Made by a program: the position numbers and the translations under genes. From positions 62,001 through 126,000 of the forward strand of contig NZ_CCDM010000003.1 in NCBI RefSeq assembly GCF_000750635.1: DNA of 64,000 nucleotides. Direction: 5' to 3'. The stretch is from Oceanobacillus jeddahensis. GTDB lineage: Bacteria; Bacillota; Bacilli; Bacillales; Amphibacillaceae. This document shows, piece by piece, positions 25,462 through 33,303 of the stretch. The stretch's first letter is position 1. Each line of letters begins with the position of its first letter. The notes beneath the pieces were generated by a model. It saw only the letters and a list, made by a program, of their open reading frames with translations. It was not told the origin of the DNA and ran no database searches.

Positions 25462-26403
25462 ATGATTTATATTTTTATCAGCGTCATCCTGATTTTAACG
25501 GGAATAATTATTTTCTTATATAGGTCAAAGGTAGTTAGAGATAAGGAAATAAAATATATGCATGAAAAATTGAATAAGATCATCTCTGAACAAACCAGTG
25601 AGAACCTTATGGTGTTTACCGATGATAAGGAACTCATTCCTTTATTAATTGGCATTAACAACCTTTTAAACCATAATAAAAAAATATTGGCTGATTATAC
25701 CAAAAAGGAAGAATCCATCCGGAAAATGATTTCTAATATTTCGCATGATTTAAAAACCCCGCTGACCGTTATTGTAGGATATTTAGAAATGATCAAATCG
25801 AATAAGGTCATCGAAAAGGAGTTAGGAAAAGAAGTTCATAAAGCATATGAAAAAGCAGTAGAGCTGCTGGCATTGATTAATACGTTTTTTGATTTGGCAA
25901 AGCTGGAATCTGGCGATAAGGAACTGCAGCTCGAAAAGATACATATGAACGAGGTATGCAGAAAGTGTATTTTAGAGTTCTACGAAATATTAACCAATCA
26001 GGGATTAGATGTTTCTGTTAATATTCCGGATGAACCTATCTATGTAGCAGGAAATGAAGAGGCTCTTGATAGAATACTTAGGAATCTAATATCCAATGCT
26101 ATCAAATATGGTAGCGATGGTCAGGTAGTAGGGCTAAACTTGGAGTATGATGACGCATTTGTTTACATCGAAGTTTGGGACAAAGGAAAAGGTATTGACG
26201 AGATGAATAAAGAAAACGTTTTTGAAAGGCTGTATACGCTGGAGGATTCAAGAAACAAACTGTATCAAGGAAGTGGACTGGGGCTTACCATTACAAAAAG
26301 ATTAGTGGAAAGCCTGGAAGGTGATATAACCTTAACCAGCAAAGCCTATGAGAAAACGGTTTTTACTGTGAAATTAAAGAAATTGACTTCACAAACGAAC
26401 TAA
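25462..26403 (+). CDS. Sensor histidine kinase (YcbM-like)
   Basis: A 313-residue kinase with one N-terminal membrane helix (about 2-20) and almost no extracellular part, so it may sense through the membrane or through its transporter. HisKA has His95 in SNISHDLKTPLTV. The ATPase domain shows the N box NLISNAIKYG, G1 DKGKGID and G2 GSGLGLTI. GAAAGGAG lies about 8 nt upstream of the ATG. It is 33 bp after the regulator and in the same operon. The short, sensor-poor design resembles kinases tied to peptide-antibiotic ABC transporters, but the stimulus is unknown. Confidence 0.87.
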   Translation: MIYIFISVILILTGIIIFLYRSKVVRDKEIKYMHEKLNKIISEQTSENLMVFTDDKELIPLLIGINNLLNHNKKILADYTKKEESIRKMISNISHDLKTPLTVIVGYLEMIKSNKVIEKELGKEVHKAYEKAVELLALINTFFDLAKLESGDKELQLEKIHMNEVCRKCILEFYEILTNQGLDVSVNIPDEPIYVAGNEEALDRILRNLISNAIKYGSDGQVVGLNLEYDDAFVYIEVWDKGKGIDEMNKENVFERLYTLEDSRNKLYQGSGLGLTITKRLVESLEGDITLTSKAYEKTVFTVKLKKLTSQTN

Positions 26404-26432
26404 ACAGTGCCCTCATCCTGCTCTTTGCAAAC

Positions 26433-26486
26433 TTAAGAAATTCGTAAGACTTCGTTAAGAAAAAAGACAATTTTAACGTTTATCAT
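26433..26486 (+). promoter_or_regulatory. Response-regulator direct repeats and -10 before the ABC genes
   Basis: TTAAGA (26433), GTAAGA (26444) and TTAAGA (26455) at exact 11-bp spacing. The third occupies the -35 position relative to TATCAT (26481-26486). This is the layout of an activator-dependent promoter controlled by an OmpR-type regulator. Confidence 0.55.
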
Positions 26487-26527
26487 TATTGATATAGAAA
26501 TTTTGCAAAGAAAAGGAGGACAATATC

Positions 26528-27448
26528 GTGGAATATATTGTAAGAACACATGATTTAGGGAAGCGATTTAATGGAAGCAATGTGGTTTCCAATGTCAATA
26601 TGAATATCAAGAAAGGAGAAATATACGGGCTTTTGGGACCTAATGGTTCCGGAAAGAGCACAATAATGAAAATGATCCTGAACCTATTAAAACCTAGTCA
26701 GGGTGCAATTGAAGTTTTTAGTGAAACGTTGACAAACAAATCTTATGAAATATTTAAAAGAATGAATGCGATTATTGAATACCCTATTTTTTACGAGAAA
26801 CTTACCGCAGAGGACAATCTGGATATGCATTGTGAGTATATGGGTTATTACAATAAACAAGATATTAAAAATGCTTTAGACCTTGTAAATCTTAAGAACA
26901 TTAATAACAAAGCAGTGAAAAATTTTTCCTTAGGTATGAAACAAAGACTGGGGATTGCAAGAGCAGTTATTACGAAACCGGAGTTATTGATATTGGATGA
27001 GCCAGTCAATGGACTGGACCCGGTAGGAATTATAGAAATTAGGGATTTACTTGAAATGCTAAATAAAGAGTATGGTATAACAATACTGATTTCAAGTCAT
27101 ATTTTGGCGGAAATAGAGCAAATTGCTGACACAATAGGCGTAATGAATAATGGCTATTTGGTAGAAGAAGTTTCCATGGATTCAATTAGAGAAAATAATG
27201 CGGAGTATATTGAAATCGAAACTGATGAGGTTCAAAAAACGGTATATATTATTGATTCAGAGCTAAATATACAAAATTTTAAAGTACTTGATATGAACAA
27301 AATAAGGATATACGAAACAGGAATGTCACAAAATCAAATCTATAAAAAATTAATGGAAAATGATATTTCTATTACATCCATTAATACGAAGACGGCTTCA
27401 TTGGAGGACTATTTCTTGTCCTTAATTGGAGGCGAGAAAAATGCTTAA
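26528..27448 (+). CDS. ABC transporter ATP-binding protein (YcbN-like)
   Basis: A 306-residue ATPase. Walker A is GPNGSGKST (37-45); the signature is FSLGMKQRLGIARA; Walker B is LLILDEPVNGLDP; the switch His is in SSHILAEIEQIAD. The C-terminal ~90 residues are the extension typical of BcrA/YcbN-type exporters of peptide antibiotics. GTG start with AAAGGAGG 9 nt upstream. The stop overlaps the start of the permease (AATGCTTAA). Because that permease carries a nonsense codon, the working partner may be the second permease at 28301. Confidence 0.9.
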   Translation: MEYIVRTHDLGKRFNGSNVVSNVNMNIKKGEIYGLLGPNGSGKSTIMKMILNLLKPSQGAIEVFSETLTNKSYEIFKRMNAIIEYPIFYEKLTAEDNLDMHCEYMGYYNKQDIKNALDLVNLKNINNKAVKNFSLGMKQRLGIARAVITKPELLILDEPVNGLDPVGIIEIRDLLEMLNKEYGITILISSHILAEIEQIADTIGVMNNGYLVEEVSMDSIRENNAEYIEIETDEVQKTVYIIDSELNIQNFKVLDMNKIRIYETGMSQNQIYKKLMENDISITSINTKTASLEDYFLSLIGGEKNA

Positions 27449-28130
27449 ATTAATGCATTTAGAAATGAGAAAAATAACTTTCGGACGATATGTTATTACT
27501 GCTTTAGCAGCATGATTTGCTGTTACCGGGTTTTTATTCTTCGCGCTATACACAGATAGAAATACGGTTGCTGCTACCAGTTCAGATTTTTTCTTCGTGG
27601 TTGACAGCACCAGAATGGTTTTTATTGTGTTTGCAGGTGTATTAATTTCGAGGCTAATCATTGAAGAATATAATGATAAAACCATCTCATTGATGTTTAT
27701 GTATCCAATTAGCAGAAAAAAGATCATGATCTCAAAATTATTGATTATTATATCTGCTACTTTTTTCTTCATATACGCATCAAGAATTTTTGTAGCTGCT
27801 GTTTTATATATGTTAAACAACTACTTGAATTTTATCGATGAGGGCATAGCGATTCCTGTGATAACTGAATATTTAAAAAACATAGCCGTCTATGACCTTT
27901 CTTTCAGTGGTATTAGCTTAGTTCCTTTATTTTTTGGGATGCTCAAAAAATCTGTTAGAACGACAATCATCACATCTGTTATTATTGCGATTTTTTTCGG
28001 TATAAGCAATGAAGAACTGTCGGAACTATCGATAAACTCTTTCATTGTTAGATCATTGATATTTATTATCATTGGCGTGATTGCTACGTATTTATCAATA
28101 AGAAATATGGAACAGAAGGATGTACTTTAA
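27441..28130 (+). pseudogene. ABC permease copy 1 (YcbO-like), nonsense at codon 25
   Basis: The frame starts MLKLMHLEMRKITFGRYVIT, meets TGA at 27513-27515, then continues in the same frame for about 204 codons with high similarity to the downstream copy (SRLIIEEYNDKTISLMF; KKSVRTTIITS). The duplicate has TGC (Cys) at the aligned position, so a single C-to-A change explains the stop. Re-initiation at the GTG 27597 would miss the first membrane helix. Six hydrophobic segments would be present if read through. Either inactivated or a sequencing/assembly error. Confidence 0.82.
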
Positions 28131-28203
28131 TGTTAATTCAAAAAAATGTAAACCAAAAACGATTTATTCATATCCCATCAAAGCAAGAAAAGGAGTTTAT
28201 ATA

Positions 28204-28300
28204 AAGTAATACATTTATAGGAATGCACGGTTTAGGAAAAGTGTCTAATGGAGTTAATATAATTTCCAATGCCGATATGAACATCAAGAGAGGTGAGAAA
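28204..28300 (+). pseudogene. Remnant of a second ATP-binding gene, fused at its deletion scar
   Basis: NTFIGMHGLGKVSNGVNIIS continuing to NADMNIKRGEK aligns with the first ~31 residues of the ATPase at 26528 (THDLGKRFNGSNVVSN...MNIKKGE). The frame then goes straight into the permease start. In the intact unit the same GGNGAGAAA-type stretch occurs both at KKGE and at the end of the ATPase gene, so deletion between these short repeats removed about 270 codons. Confidence 0.75.
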
Positions 28301-28984
28301 ATGCTTAAGTTAATGAGTTTAGAAATGAGGAAAATAAATTTTGGACGATATATAAATAGCTCTTTAGCGGCATGCTTTGCTGTTACCGGATTTTTATTCT
28401 TCATGTTATATATCGATAGAGATTTTTATACTGCTAGCAGTACAGATTTCTTCTTTCTAGTTGATAGTATTACAAGAATGGTTTTTATTATATTTTCAGG
28501 TGCATTAATTTCAAGATTAATTATTGATGAATACAATGATAAGACCATTACTTTAATGTTTACGTATCCGATTAGCAGAAAAAAATTAATTAGCTCAAAG
28601 TTATTGATTATTATATGCTTTACCTTTTTCTCTATACTCTTATCAAGAATTTTTGCAACAGTTGTTTTAACGATGTTCGATAACAACTTGAATTTTATAG
28701 ATGGAGACATAACGGTTCCAATGATTATAGAGCATTTTAGAAATACCATTCTGTATGACTTTTCTGCCAGTGGTATCAGCTTAGTCCCTCTATTTTTGGG
28801 GATGCTTAAAAAGTCTGTTAGAACGACGATTATTACATCCATTATTATTGCAGCTTTTTTCGGTGCAAGCAATGAAGACCTATCGATAGGTTCCTTCATC
28901 GTCATACCATTAACACTTACTATCATTGGTGCGGTTGCTTCGTATTTATCAATAAGAAATATTGAGCACAAAGACGTATTTTAA
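28301..28984 (+). CDS. ABC permease copy 2 (YcbO-like)
   Basis: A 227-residue membrane protein with about six hydrophobic segments; its length matches YcbO-type permeases. The ATG at 28301 is preferred to 28223 because GAGAGGTGAG is directly upstream and MLKLMSLEMRKINFGRY aligns with the start of copy 1; the upstream part of the longer frame is ATPase remnant. It is intact where copy 1 is broken, so ATPase 26528 plus this permease could form the functional exporter. The substrate is unknown; lantibiotic or bacitracin-type peptides are usual for relatives. Confidence 0.82.
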   Translation: MLKLMSLEMRKINFGRYINSSLAACFAVTGFLFFMLYIDRDFYTASSTDFFFLVDSITRMVFIIFSGALISRLIIDEYNDKTITLMFTYPISRKKLISSKLLIIICFTFFSILLSRIFATVVLTMFDNNLNFIDGDITVPMIIEHFRNTILYDFSASGISLVPLFLGMLKKSVRTTIITSIIIAAFFGASNEDLSIGSFIVIPLTLTIIGAVASYLSIRNIEHKDVF

Positions 28985-29058
28985 TAATAATAGGAAAAAA
29001 TAAAAAGATATTTTGTTTAAAAAAACAGAAAAATCAAAATATATAGGGGTTACTAGAG

Positions 29059-29580
29059 ATGAGACAAGACTATATTTATCTTTTATTCACAAATACTGGT
29101 ACATTACTGACAAAAGCTATCGGAATGTACACCAAAGCGGAATACAATCATGTTTCGTTAGCTTTGGATTTGGAACTAAATGAAATATACAGCTTTGGCA
29201 GGAAGCATCTACGCAATCCGTTCTGGGGAGGATTTGTGAAGGAAAGTACAGAAGAAGAGCTTTTCCAGAAAGCAAACTGCTCTATTTATGCTTTTGCTAT
29301 CAATTCAAAACAAAGCGAGAAATTACAAGAAACATTAACATTTTTTAAAAGTAGAAAGGATGTTTATCACTATAATGTATTAGGTCTGTTTGGAATATTG
29401 TTTAACAAGCCTATACAGCGATCAAATGCTTACTTCTGCTCGCAATTTGTGGCTTATCTGTTGATAGAAGCTGGTATGGTTTCTTTTGATAAACCTCCGG
29501 AGCTTATTACCCCGCAGGATATCCAGCAGCTGCCCGGATTGATTTCTATCTATCAAGGGAAATTACAAGATGCTGTATGA
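29059..29580 (+). CDS. YiiX-like permuted papain-fold amidase/peptidase
   Basis: A 173-residue protein with the two hallmarks of the permuted NlpC/P60 (YaeF/YiiX, C92-like) group: His31 in KAEYNHVSLALD and Cys127 in YFCSQFVAYLL, in that order (His before Cys). Relatives hydrolyse amide or ester bonds of lipids or peptides. There is no signal peptide. RBS is weak (AGGGG about 13 nt upstream). Terminator and operon partners are unclear; repeat copy D follows 24 bp after the stop. Confidence 0.68.
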   Translation: MRQDYIYLLFTNTGTLLTKAIGMYTKAEYNHVSLALDLELNEIYSFGRKHLRNPFWGGFVKESTEEELFQKANCSIYAFAINSKQSEKLQETLTFFKSRKDVYHYNVLGLFGILFNKPIQRSNAYFCSQFVAYLLIEAGMVSFDKPPELITPQDIQQLPGLISIYQGKLQDAV

Positions 29581-29604
29581 GCTCTGAGTAAGAATAATAC
29601 AATT

Positions 29605-29705
29605 TTTATCGCAGTGTAACTGGCTGGGACTGGGGCTTCGGTTACTCGCCCCATCGTAAAGAGCTGTGCGTCGAAAAAAACTCACTGAATGAAGTTCCGC
29701 TTTAT
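29605..29705 (+). repeat. Interspersed element, copy D (short D/E subfamily, 101 bp)
   Basis: Same 5' head as copy E (TTTATCGCAGTGTAACTGGC). Stem 3 is GGGGC / GCCCC instead of GGGAC / GTCCC, a compensatory pair. It ends GAAGTTCCGCTTTAT. Confidence 0.88.
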
Positions 29706-29753
29706 AATGAAAAAACTTAATTGCAGATATTTCATGCACAAGGAGGACTATGT

Positions 29754-30122
29754 TTGAAAAGATTAGGTTTATTAGTTTTAACGCTGATCGTATCCATCAT
29801 AGCGTTGTTTGTCACCGCTTATTATCAAAGAGATTTTAATACACTTTCCTTAGATGATTCGCAAATCATTCAGGCAAGCATTATTATAATGGTTATTTTG
29901 TTTATTCCTCCAGTCTTGTTATCTTTTTTTAACCATAAATTCTGGAGATTTATCTCAGCCATATATCAATCTATGTTTTTCTTAGGATTTATCGTTCTTG
30001 TACCGACAGGCGTATTCAGCTTTAACGCGGTCTTTATTAGTATCGTTTCGTTGGTCGGTGCAGTGATCAGTCTTTGGAGTATTTTTATTACGTTGCCAGA
30101 AAGCTTTTTTAAAGAGGAATAA
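29754..30122 (+). CDS. Four-helix membrane protein, unknown
   Basis: A 122-residue protein with four hydrophobic segments (about 3-23, 38-57, 70-85 and 88-112) and a short acidic tail. The TTG at 29754 is preferred because AAGGAGGAC is 5-6 nt upstream; the longer frame from 29721 lacks a site. It lies alone between element copies D and F. The family is not recognised; no enzymatic motif is seen. Confidence 0.6.
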   Translation: MKRLGLLVLTLIVSIIALFVTAYYQRDFNTLSLDDSQIIQASIIIMVILFIPPVLLSFFNHKFWRFISAIYQSMFFLGFIVLVPTGVFSFNAVFISIVSLVGAVISLWSIFITLPESFFKEE

Positions 30123-30196
30123 TTTGAATAAATATGATTTAGAAAAGGGATGACCTTTTGTATGTATATAGCGGTATCCTTGATTTAAAAATAATA

Positions 30197-30260
30197 TACG
30201 ACAATTGTCGTAGAAAGGGGCTTTTGCACAATCAATTACCCGATTGTGCAAAAGCTCCTT
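30197..30260. terminator. 16-bp palindrome and a 19-bp hairpin
   Basis: TACGACAATTGTCGTA (30197-30212) is a perfect palindrome. Then 30215-30233 pairs with 30242-30260 (core GCTTTTGCACAATC, one G-U pair). The hairpin has little T tail on the plus strand and abuts element copy F. Related TTGCACAATC stems recur in the terminator at 39070. Confidence 0.5.
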
Positions 30261-30261
30261 A

Positions 30262-30314
30262 TTTATCACGGAGAACCGCCCGTAAAACTCCCACTGAATG
30301 AAGTTTCGTTTTAT
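30262..30314 (+). repeat. Interspersed element, copy F (53 bp minimal derivative)
   Basis: Only the two ends remain, joined at CTCCC: TTTATCACGGAGAACCGCCC then CGTAAAACTCCC and ACTGAATGAAGTTTCGTTTTAT. Confidence 0.9.
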
Positions 30315-30436
30315 GTTGAAAAATGAATTAAGAATTAATTAAGAAATGTATAAGAGGGAGTTAATAGTTATTGATTATGCTGCTTTTAGAATAAATAAGG
30401 GACACATTTTTGAGTCTCAAATAAGGAGTTTAAATT

Positions 30437-30944
30437 ATGTTAAAAAAAATTTACTTTTGGTTCCGTAATAGCCCATCTCTGGGTTCAATGGATTTTGTTG
30501 GGGAGCATTTTAGTAGATACGTTCATGTTGTATCCCAATATTTTTCATAACATCCCTAATTCGTTAGAACTTGGGATGGAATTTATGGAAGTTGCTAGCC
30601 CACATACCTATTTTCCACCTCTGGGAGCAGCAAGCATTTTAACAGGAATTATAGGATTGATATTAATATGGAAAATCAAATCGGTTAGATATTGGATGTT
30701 GTTCAGTATTCTCATGATTGTGTTAGAAGGAGCTACATCAATGGTATTTGAATGGTCACGTAACGAGATCCTGTTCATCGAAGGCGCAGAGGTTCATTCT
30801 GTTGACTTTCTGAAACAAACAGCACAAGAATTCCTTATTGTTCACGGATTTCGTGTTGCCTATAACATCATCGGTTCCATTTTAATGTTTGTTGGGTTTA
30901 TCAAGTATTACCAGCACCATTTTGTGCCTTTAAAAAAGGAATAG
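30437..30944 (+). pseudogene. Four-helix membrane protein with A8-tract frameshift
   Basis: ATAAGGAG is 9 nt before the ATG at 30437, but that frame hits a stop soon after the A8 run (30442-30449). With one A fewer it reads MLKKFTFGSVIAHLWVQWIL and joins the long downstream frame (LGSILVDTFMLYPNIFHN... to the stop at 30944), giving about 168 residues with four membrane helices of DUF1772-like appearance. The shift could be a mutation, reversible slippage at the homopolymer or a sequencing error. It is followed by a very strong terminator. Confidence 0.65.
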
Positions 30945-30949
30945 ATTAT

Positions 30950-31003
30950 AAAGGGAAACTTCCTTCAGAGGAGATTTTCCCCCTCTGAAGGAAGTTTCCC
31001 TTT
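30950..31003 (+). terminator. Terminator with 22-bp perfect stem
   Basis: 30950-30971 pairs perfectly with 30982-31003 around a 10-nt loop; core AACTTCCTTCAGAGG. It ends the frameshifted membrane gene and insulates the bacteriocin-like gene. Confidence 0.85.
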
Positions 31004-31089
31004 ATGGTATTTGTTGAATAGTTGTGAAAATTATGTTAGGTTGAAAGCCAAATCATTTTAGGACTAAAAAGCAAAAAGGAGCGTCTGTT

Positions 31090-31419
31090 ATGAAAAAAAG
31101 AATGAAATTAGGATTAGCAACCTTAACCTTAGGCTTAGGATTATCCGTTTTTTCAACTCAAGAAGTTCAAGCTGAGTCAGTGGACTATGGAAACGGCGTT
31201 CATTGCGATGATGAAAATGGTTGTACAATAAACTATAGTGAAGCTTTTCAACAATCTGTAGATAGGGCTATAGAAAGTTATTCAACAGGATTAGTCTCAG
31301 CTCCTGTTAAATCCAATAGCAAATCGAAACCTAATCAATCCACTAGTAAAACTAATAATGATCCTAATCCTACTCGTCCAGAGCCAGGTACAACAACTGG
31401 CAGCCCAAGTATGAATTAG
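31090..31419 (+). CDS. Sec-exported pediocin-like (class IIa) bacteriocin-type peptide
   Basis: A 109-residue precursor. Residues 1-28 are a Sec signal peptide (MKKRMKLGLATLTLGLGLSV, ending VQA). The mature part opens ESVDYGNGVHC, the pediocin box, then GC and a YSEAFQQSVDRAIESYSTG helix. The Cys spacing is C-x5-C rather than the usual C-x4-C. After about residue 72 there is an unusual Ser/Lys/Pro/Asn/Thr-rich tail not found in classic members. Class IIa peptides bind the mannose PTS and permeabilise Gram-positive cells. AAAAAGGAG lies about 9 nt upstream; a terminator follows. No immunity or dedicated transporter gene is adjacent. Confidence 0.72.
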   Translation: MKKRMKLGLATLTLGLGLSVFSTQEVQAESVDYGNGVHCDDENGCTINYSEAFQQSVDRAIESYSTGLVSAPVKSNSKSKPNQSTSKTNNDPNPTRPEPGTTTGSPSMN

Positions 31420-31471
31420 ATACGTATTAGATTAGTTGAGAGATATGAAAGAGAAACAATTAATGCCTCTT

Positions 31472-31504
31472 AGGCTGTCGAGAACCCATCGGCAGCCTAT
31501 TTTT
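31472..31504 (+). terminator. Terminator after bacteriocin-like gene
   Basis: AGGCTGTCGA / TCGGCAGCCT stem, 7-nt loop, T6. Confidence 0.82.
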
Positions 31505-31648
31505 TATTTAATGGTCCATCCATTCGTTATAGATGAGAATAGCTTACTAAATTGAAAAATAGTAGTTTAATCATTTTTAACAAGATATTTTTAACTGTAA
31601 AATGACTTATGATACGCTAGCGGGGAAAGAATATTTTGACATGGATCC

Positions 31649-31690
31649 AGGTGAAATCCGCTAGTGTAGGGTAGCGGATTTCACCTTTAA
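31649..31690. other. Orphan 15-bp hairpin
   Basis: AGGTGAAATCCGCTA (31649-31663) pairs with 31672-31686. No gene ends here; with the surrounding 31505-31701 it is otherwise featureless. It may be a terminator left from a lost gene. Confidence 0.45.
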
Positions 31691-31701
31691 AAAATAGAAT
31701 C

Positions 31702-31940
31702 ATAAAACGAAACTTCATTCAGTGGGAGTTTTTCGACGCACAACTCTTTACGATGGGACGAGTAATCGCAGTCCCAGTCCCAACCCCAGGACGTCGCGAA
31801 CTTTGTCTGCTTCCTTCATTCTCCCACTGAATTAGCCTAAGTGATTCAGGGAGGTAGCGCCCGTTATCTCCCGCCTAAATAAATTTATTTTCGCTCTTTA
31901 TTTGGAGGCGGGAGTTTTACGGGCGGTTCTCCGTGATAAA
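31702..31940 (-). repeat. Interspersed element, copy G (full length, 239 bp, inverted)
   Basis: The only copy on the minus strand. On that strand it runs TTTATCACGGAGAACCGCCC to GAAGTTTCGTTTTAT, with all three stems present, including the outer CGCCCGT / ACGGGCG arms. Confidence 0.92.
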
Positions 31941-32139
31941 AAGTCAGATTTGGATGTTTACGAGTTAGATTTATGGTGAATAAAGCTAACTATAAAAGAT
32001 TTTTTTCATTGTATTTCGATATTCTTTTTATTTTTTTACAAGTATACTAAATGGATTGGATGATTTTCCTAATATCTCAATATAAATAGGAAAGTTTATT
32101 GTTCTGCCAGATTCATAATAAACCAAGGTGGTGAGCAGC

Positions 32140-33165
32140 ATGGAAGTTTTATATTTTTCAGCTGGAAGTTCTGTTTATGAAATGAAAAAAGAAGAACAGG
32201 AATGGATAATGGAAGAAAGACCGGCACCGGCTCCGTTTTTATGTCTTGCGGCAGACCCGGGCCGGAAAGGACGGCTGTATGGAGGGAGCTTTAACGAGGG
32301 TTTGTGGATAAGTGATGACAGCGGCAAAACATGGAAGCCTGCTGGATCAGGAATATCGCATAACAGCGTCATGAGTGTTGCAGTCAGTCCAACAGAGGTG
32401 AAAAATGGCTATCATGTCGTTTGGGCTGGGACCGAACCGAGCAGGCTATTTCGTTCGGAAGACGGGGGAGAAACTTGGGTCGATTGTCCGGCTTTATTAG
32501 ATTTACCTTCCAAATCTTCTTGGAGTTTCCCGCCCCGTCCATACACGCATCATGTGCGATGGATTGAACCGGATAGACATGAAGAGAACCGCATATTTGT
32601 AGGTATTGAACTTGGTGGTGTGATGAAAAGTGAAGATAAAGGAATGAGTTGGGAAGATCGAAAAGCCAACTCACAATATGATTGTCATACTTTAACGATG
32701 CATCCTCAAGTTCCAGGGCGGATATACGAAGCTGCGGGCGGCGGCTATGCTGAAAGCTTTGATGCCGGAAATACTTGGCAGACGGTCAATGAGGGTTTGG
32801 AACCTTATAACTATTTGGTTCATATTGCTGTAGATTCAGGGAATCCGGATACAATGGTGGCGTCTGCGGCTAGGAGTCCCTATGAAGCATATGATCCAGC
32901 CCGTGCAAGTTCGATTTTAGTACGACGCGAAGATGGAGCTCCTTGGTCACCAGTATATAAAGGTTTGCCTGATACGGAAGGTTCCTCCGTTTTTGCATTA
33001 ATTTCGCATCCATCCCAATCAGGTGTTTTTTACGCCGTTAATAATCTCGGCTTTTATCTTTCTTATGATGCGGGTCAAACCTGGGGAAAAGTGCCATTGG
33101 AGTGGCCGGATCATTTAACCACAAAAAGAATCCATGGGTTCACGATGGTTGTTTCTTCGGATTAA
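32140..33165 (+). CDS. BNR/Asp-box beta-propeller protein (exo-sialidase/VPS10-like fold)
   Basis: A 341-residue cytoplasmic-looking protein built of repeated blades with Asp-box motifs: SDDSGKTWK, SEDGGETWV, SEDKGMSWE, SFDAGNTWQ and SYDAGQTWG. Such propellers occur in sialidases, photosynthesis-assembly Ycf48-like proteins and many uncharacterised proteins; no sialidase Arg triad or RIP motif is evident, so no enzyme is claimed. The ATG at 32140 follows AAGGTGGTGAG; an upstream GTG is less likely. Base composition is clearly more GC-rich than its neighbours, suggesting transfer together with the next gene. Confidence 0.75.
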   Translation: MEVLYFSAGSSVYEMKKEEQEWIMEERPAPAPFLCLAADPGRKGRLYGGSFNEGLWISDDSGKTWKPAGSGISHNSVMSVAVSPTEVKNGYHVVWAGTEPSRLFRSEDGGETWVDCPALLDLPSKSSWSFPPRPYTHHVRWIEPDRHEENRIFVGIELGGVMKSEDKGMSWEDRKANSQYDCHTLTMHPQVPGRIYEAAGGGYAESFDAGNTWQTVNEGLEPYNYLVHIAVDSGNPDTMVASAARSPYEAYDPARASSILVRREDGAPWSPVYKGLPDTEGSSVFALISHPSQSGVFYAVNNLGFYLSYDAGQTWGKVPLEWPDHLTTKRIHGFTMVVSSD

Positions 33166-33303
33166 ACTTTAATAGTGACCTTGTTCTTTATAGCAAATAA
33201 AATTTCATTAACTCCTACAGACATGTTAGATGACTTCTATTTCGAATATGTGTAAGGACTTTTAACAAACATGCGTCAAGACATCATGAAAGGGGTTGCA
33301 TAT

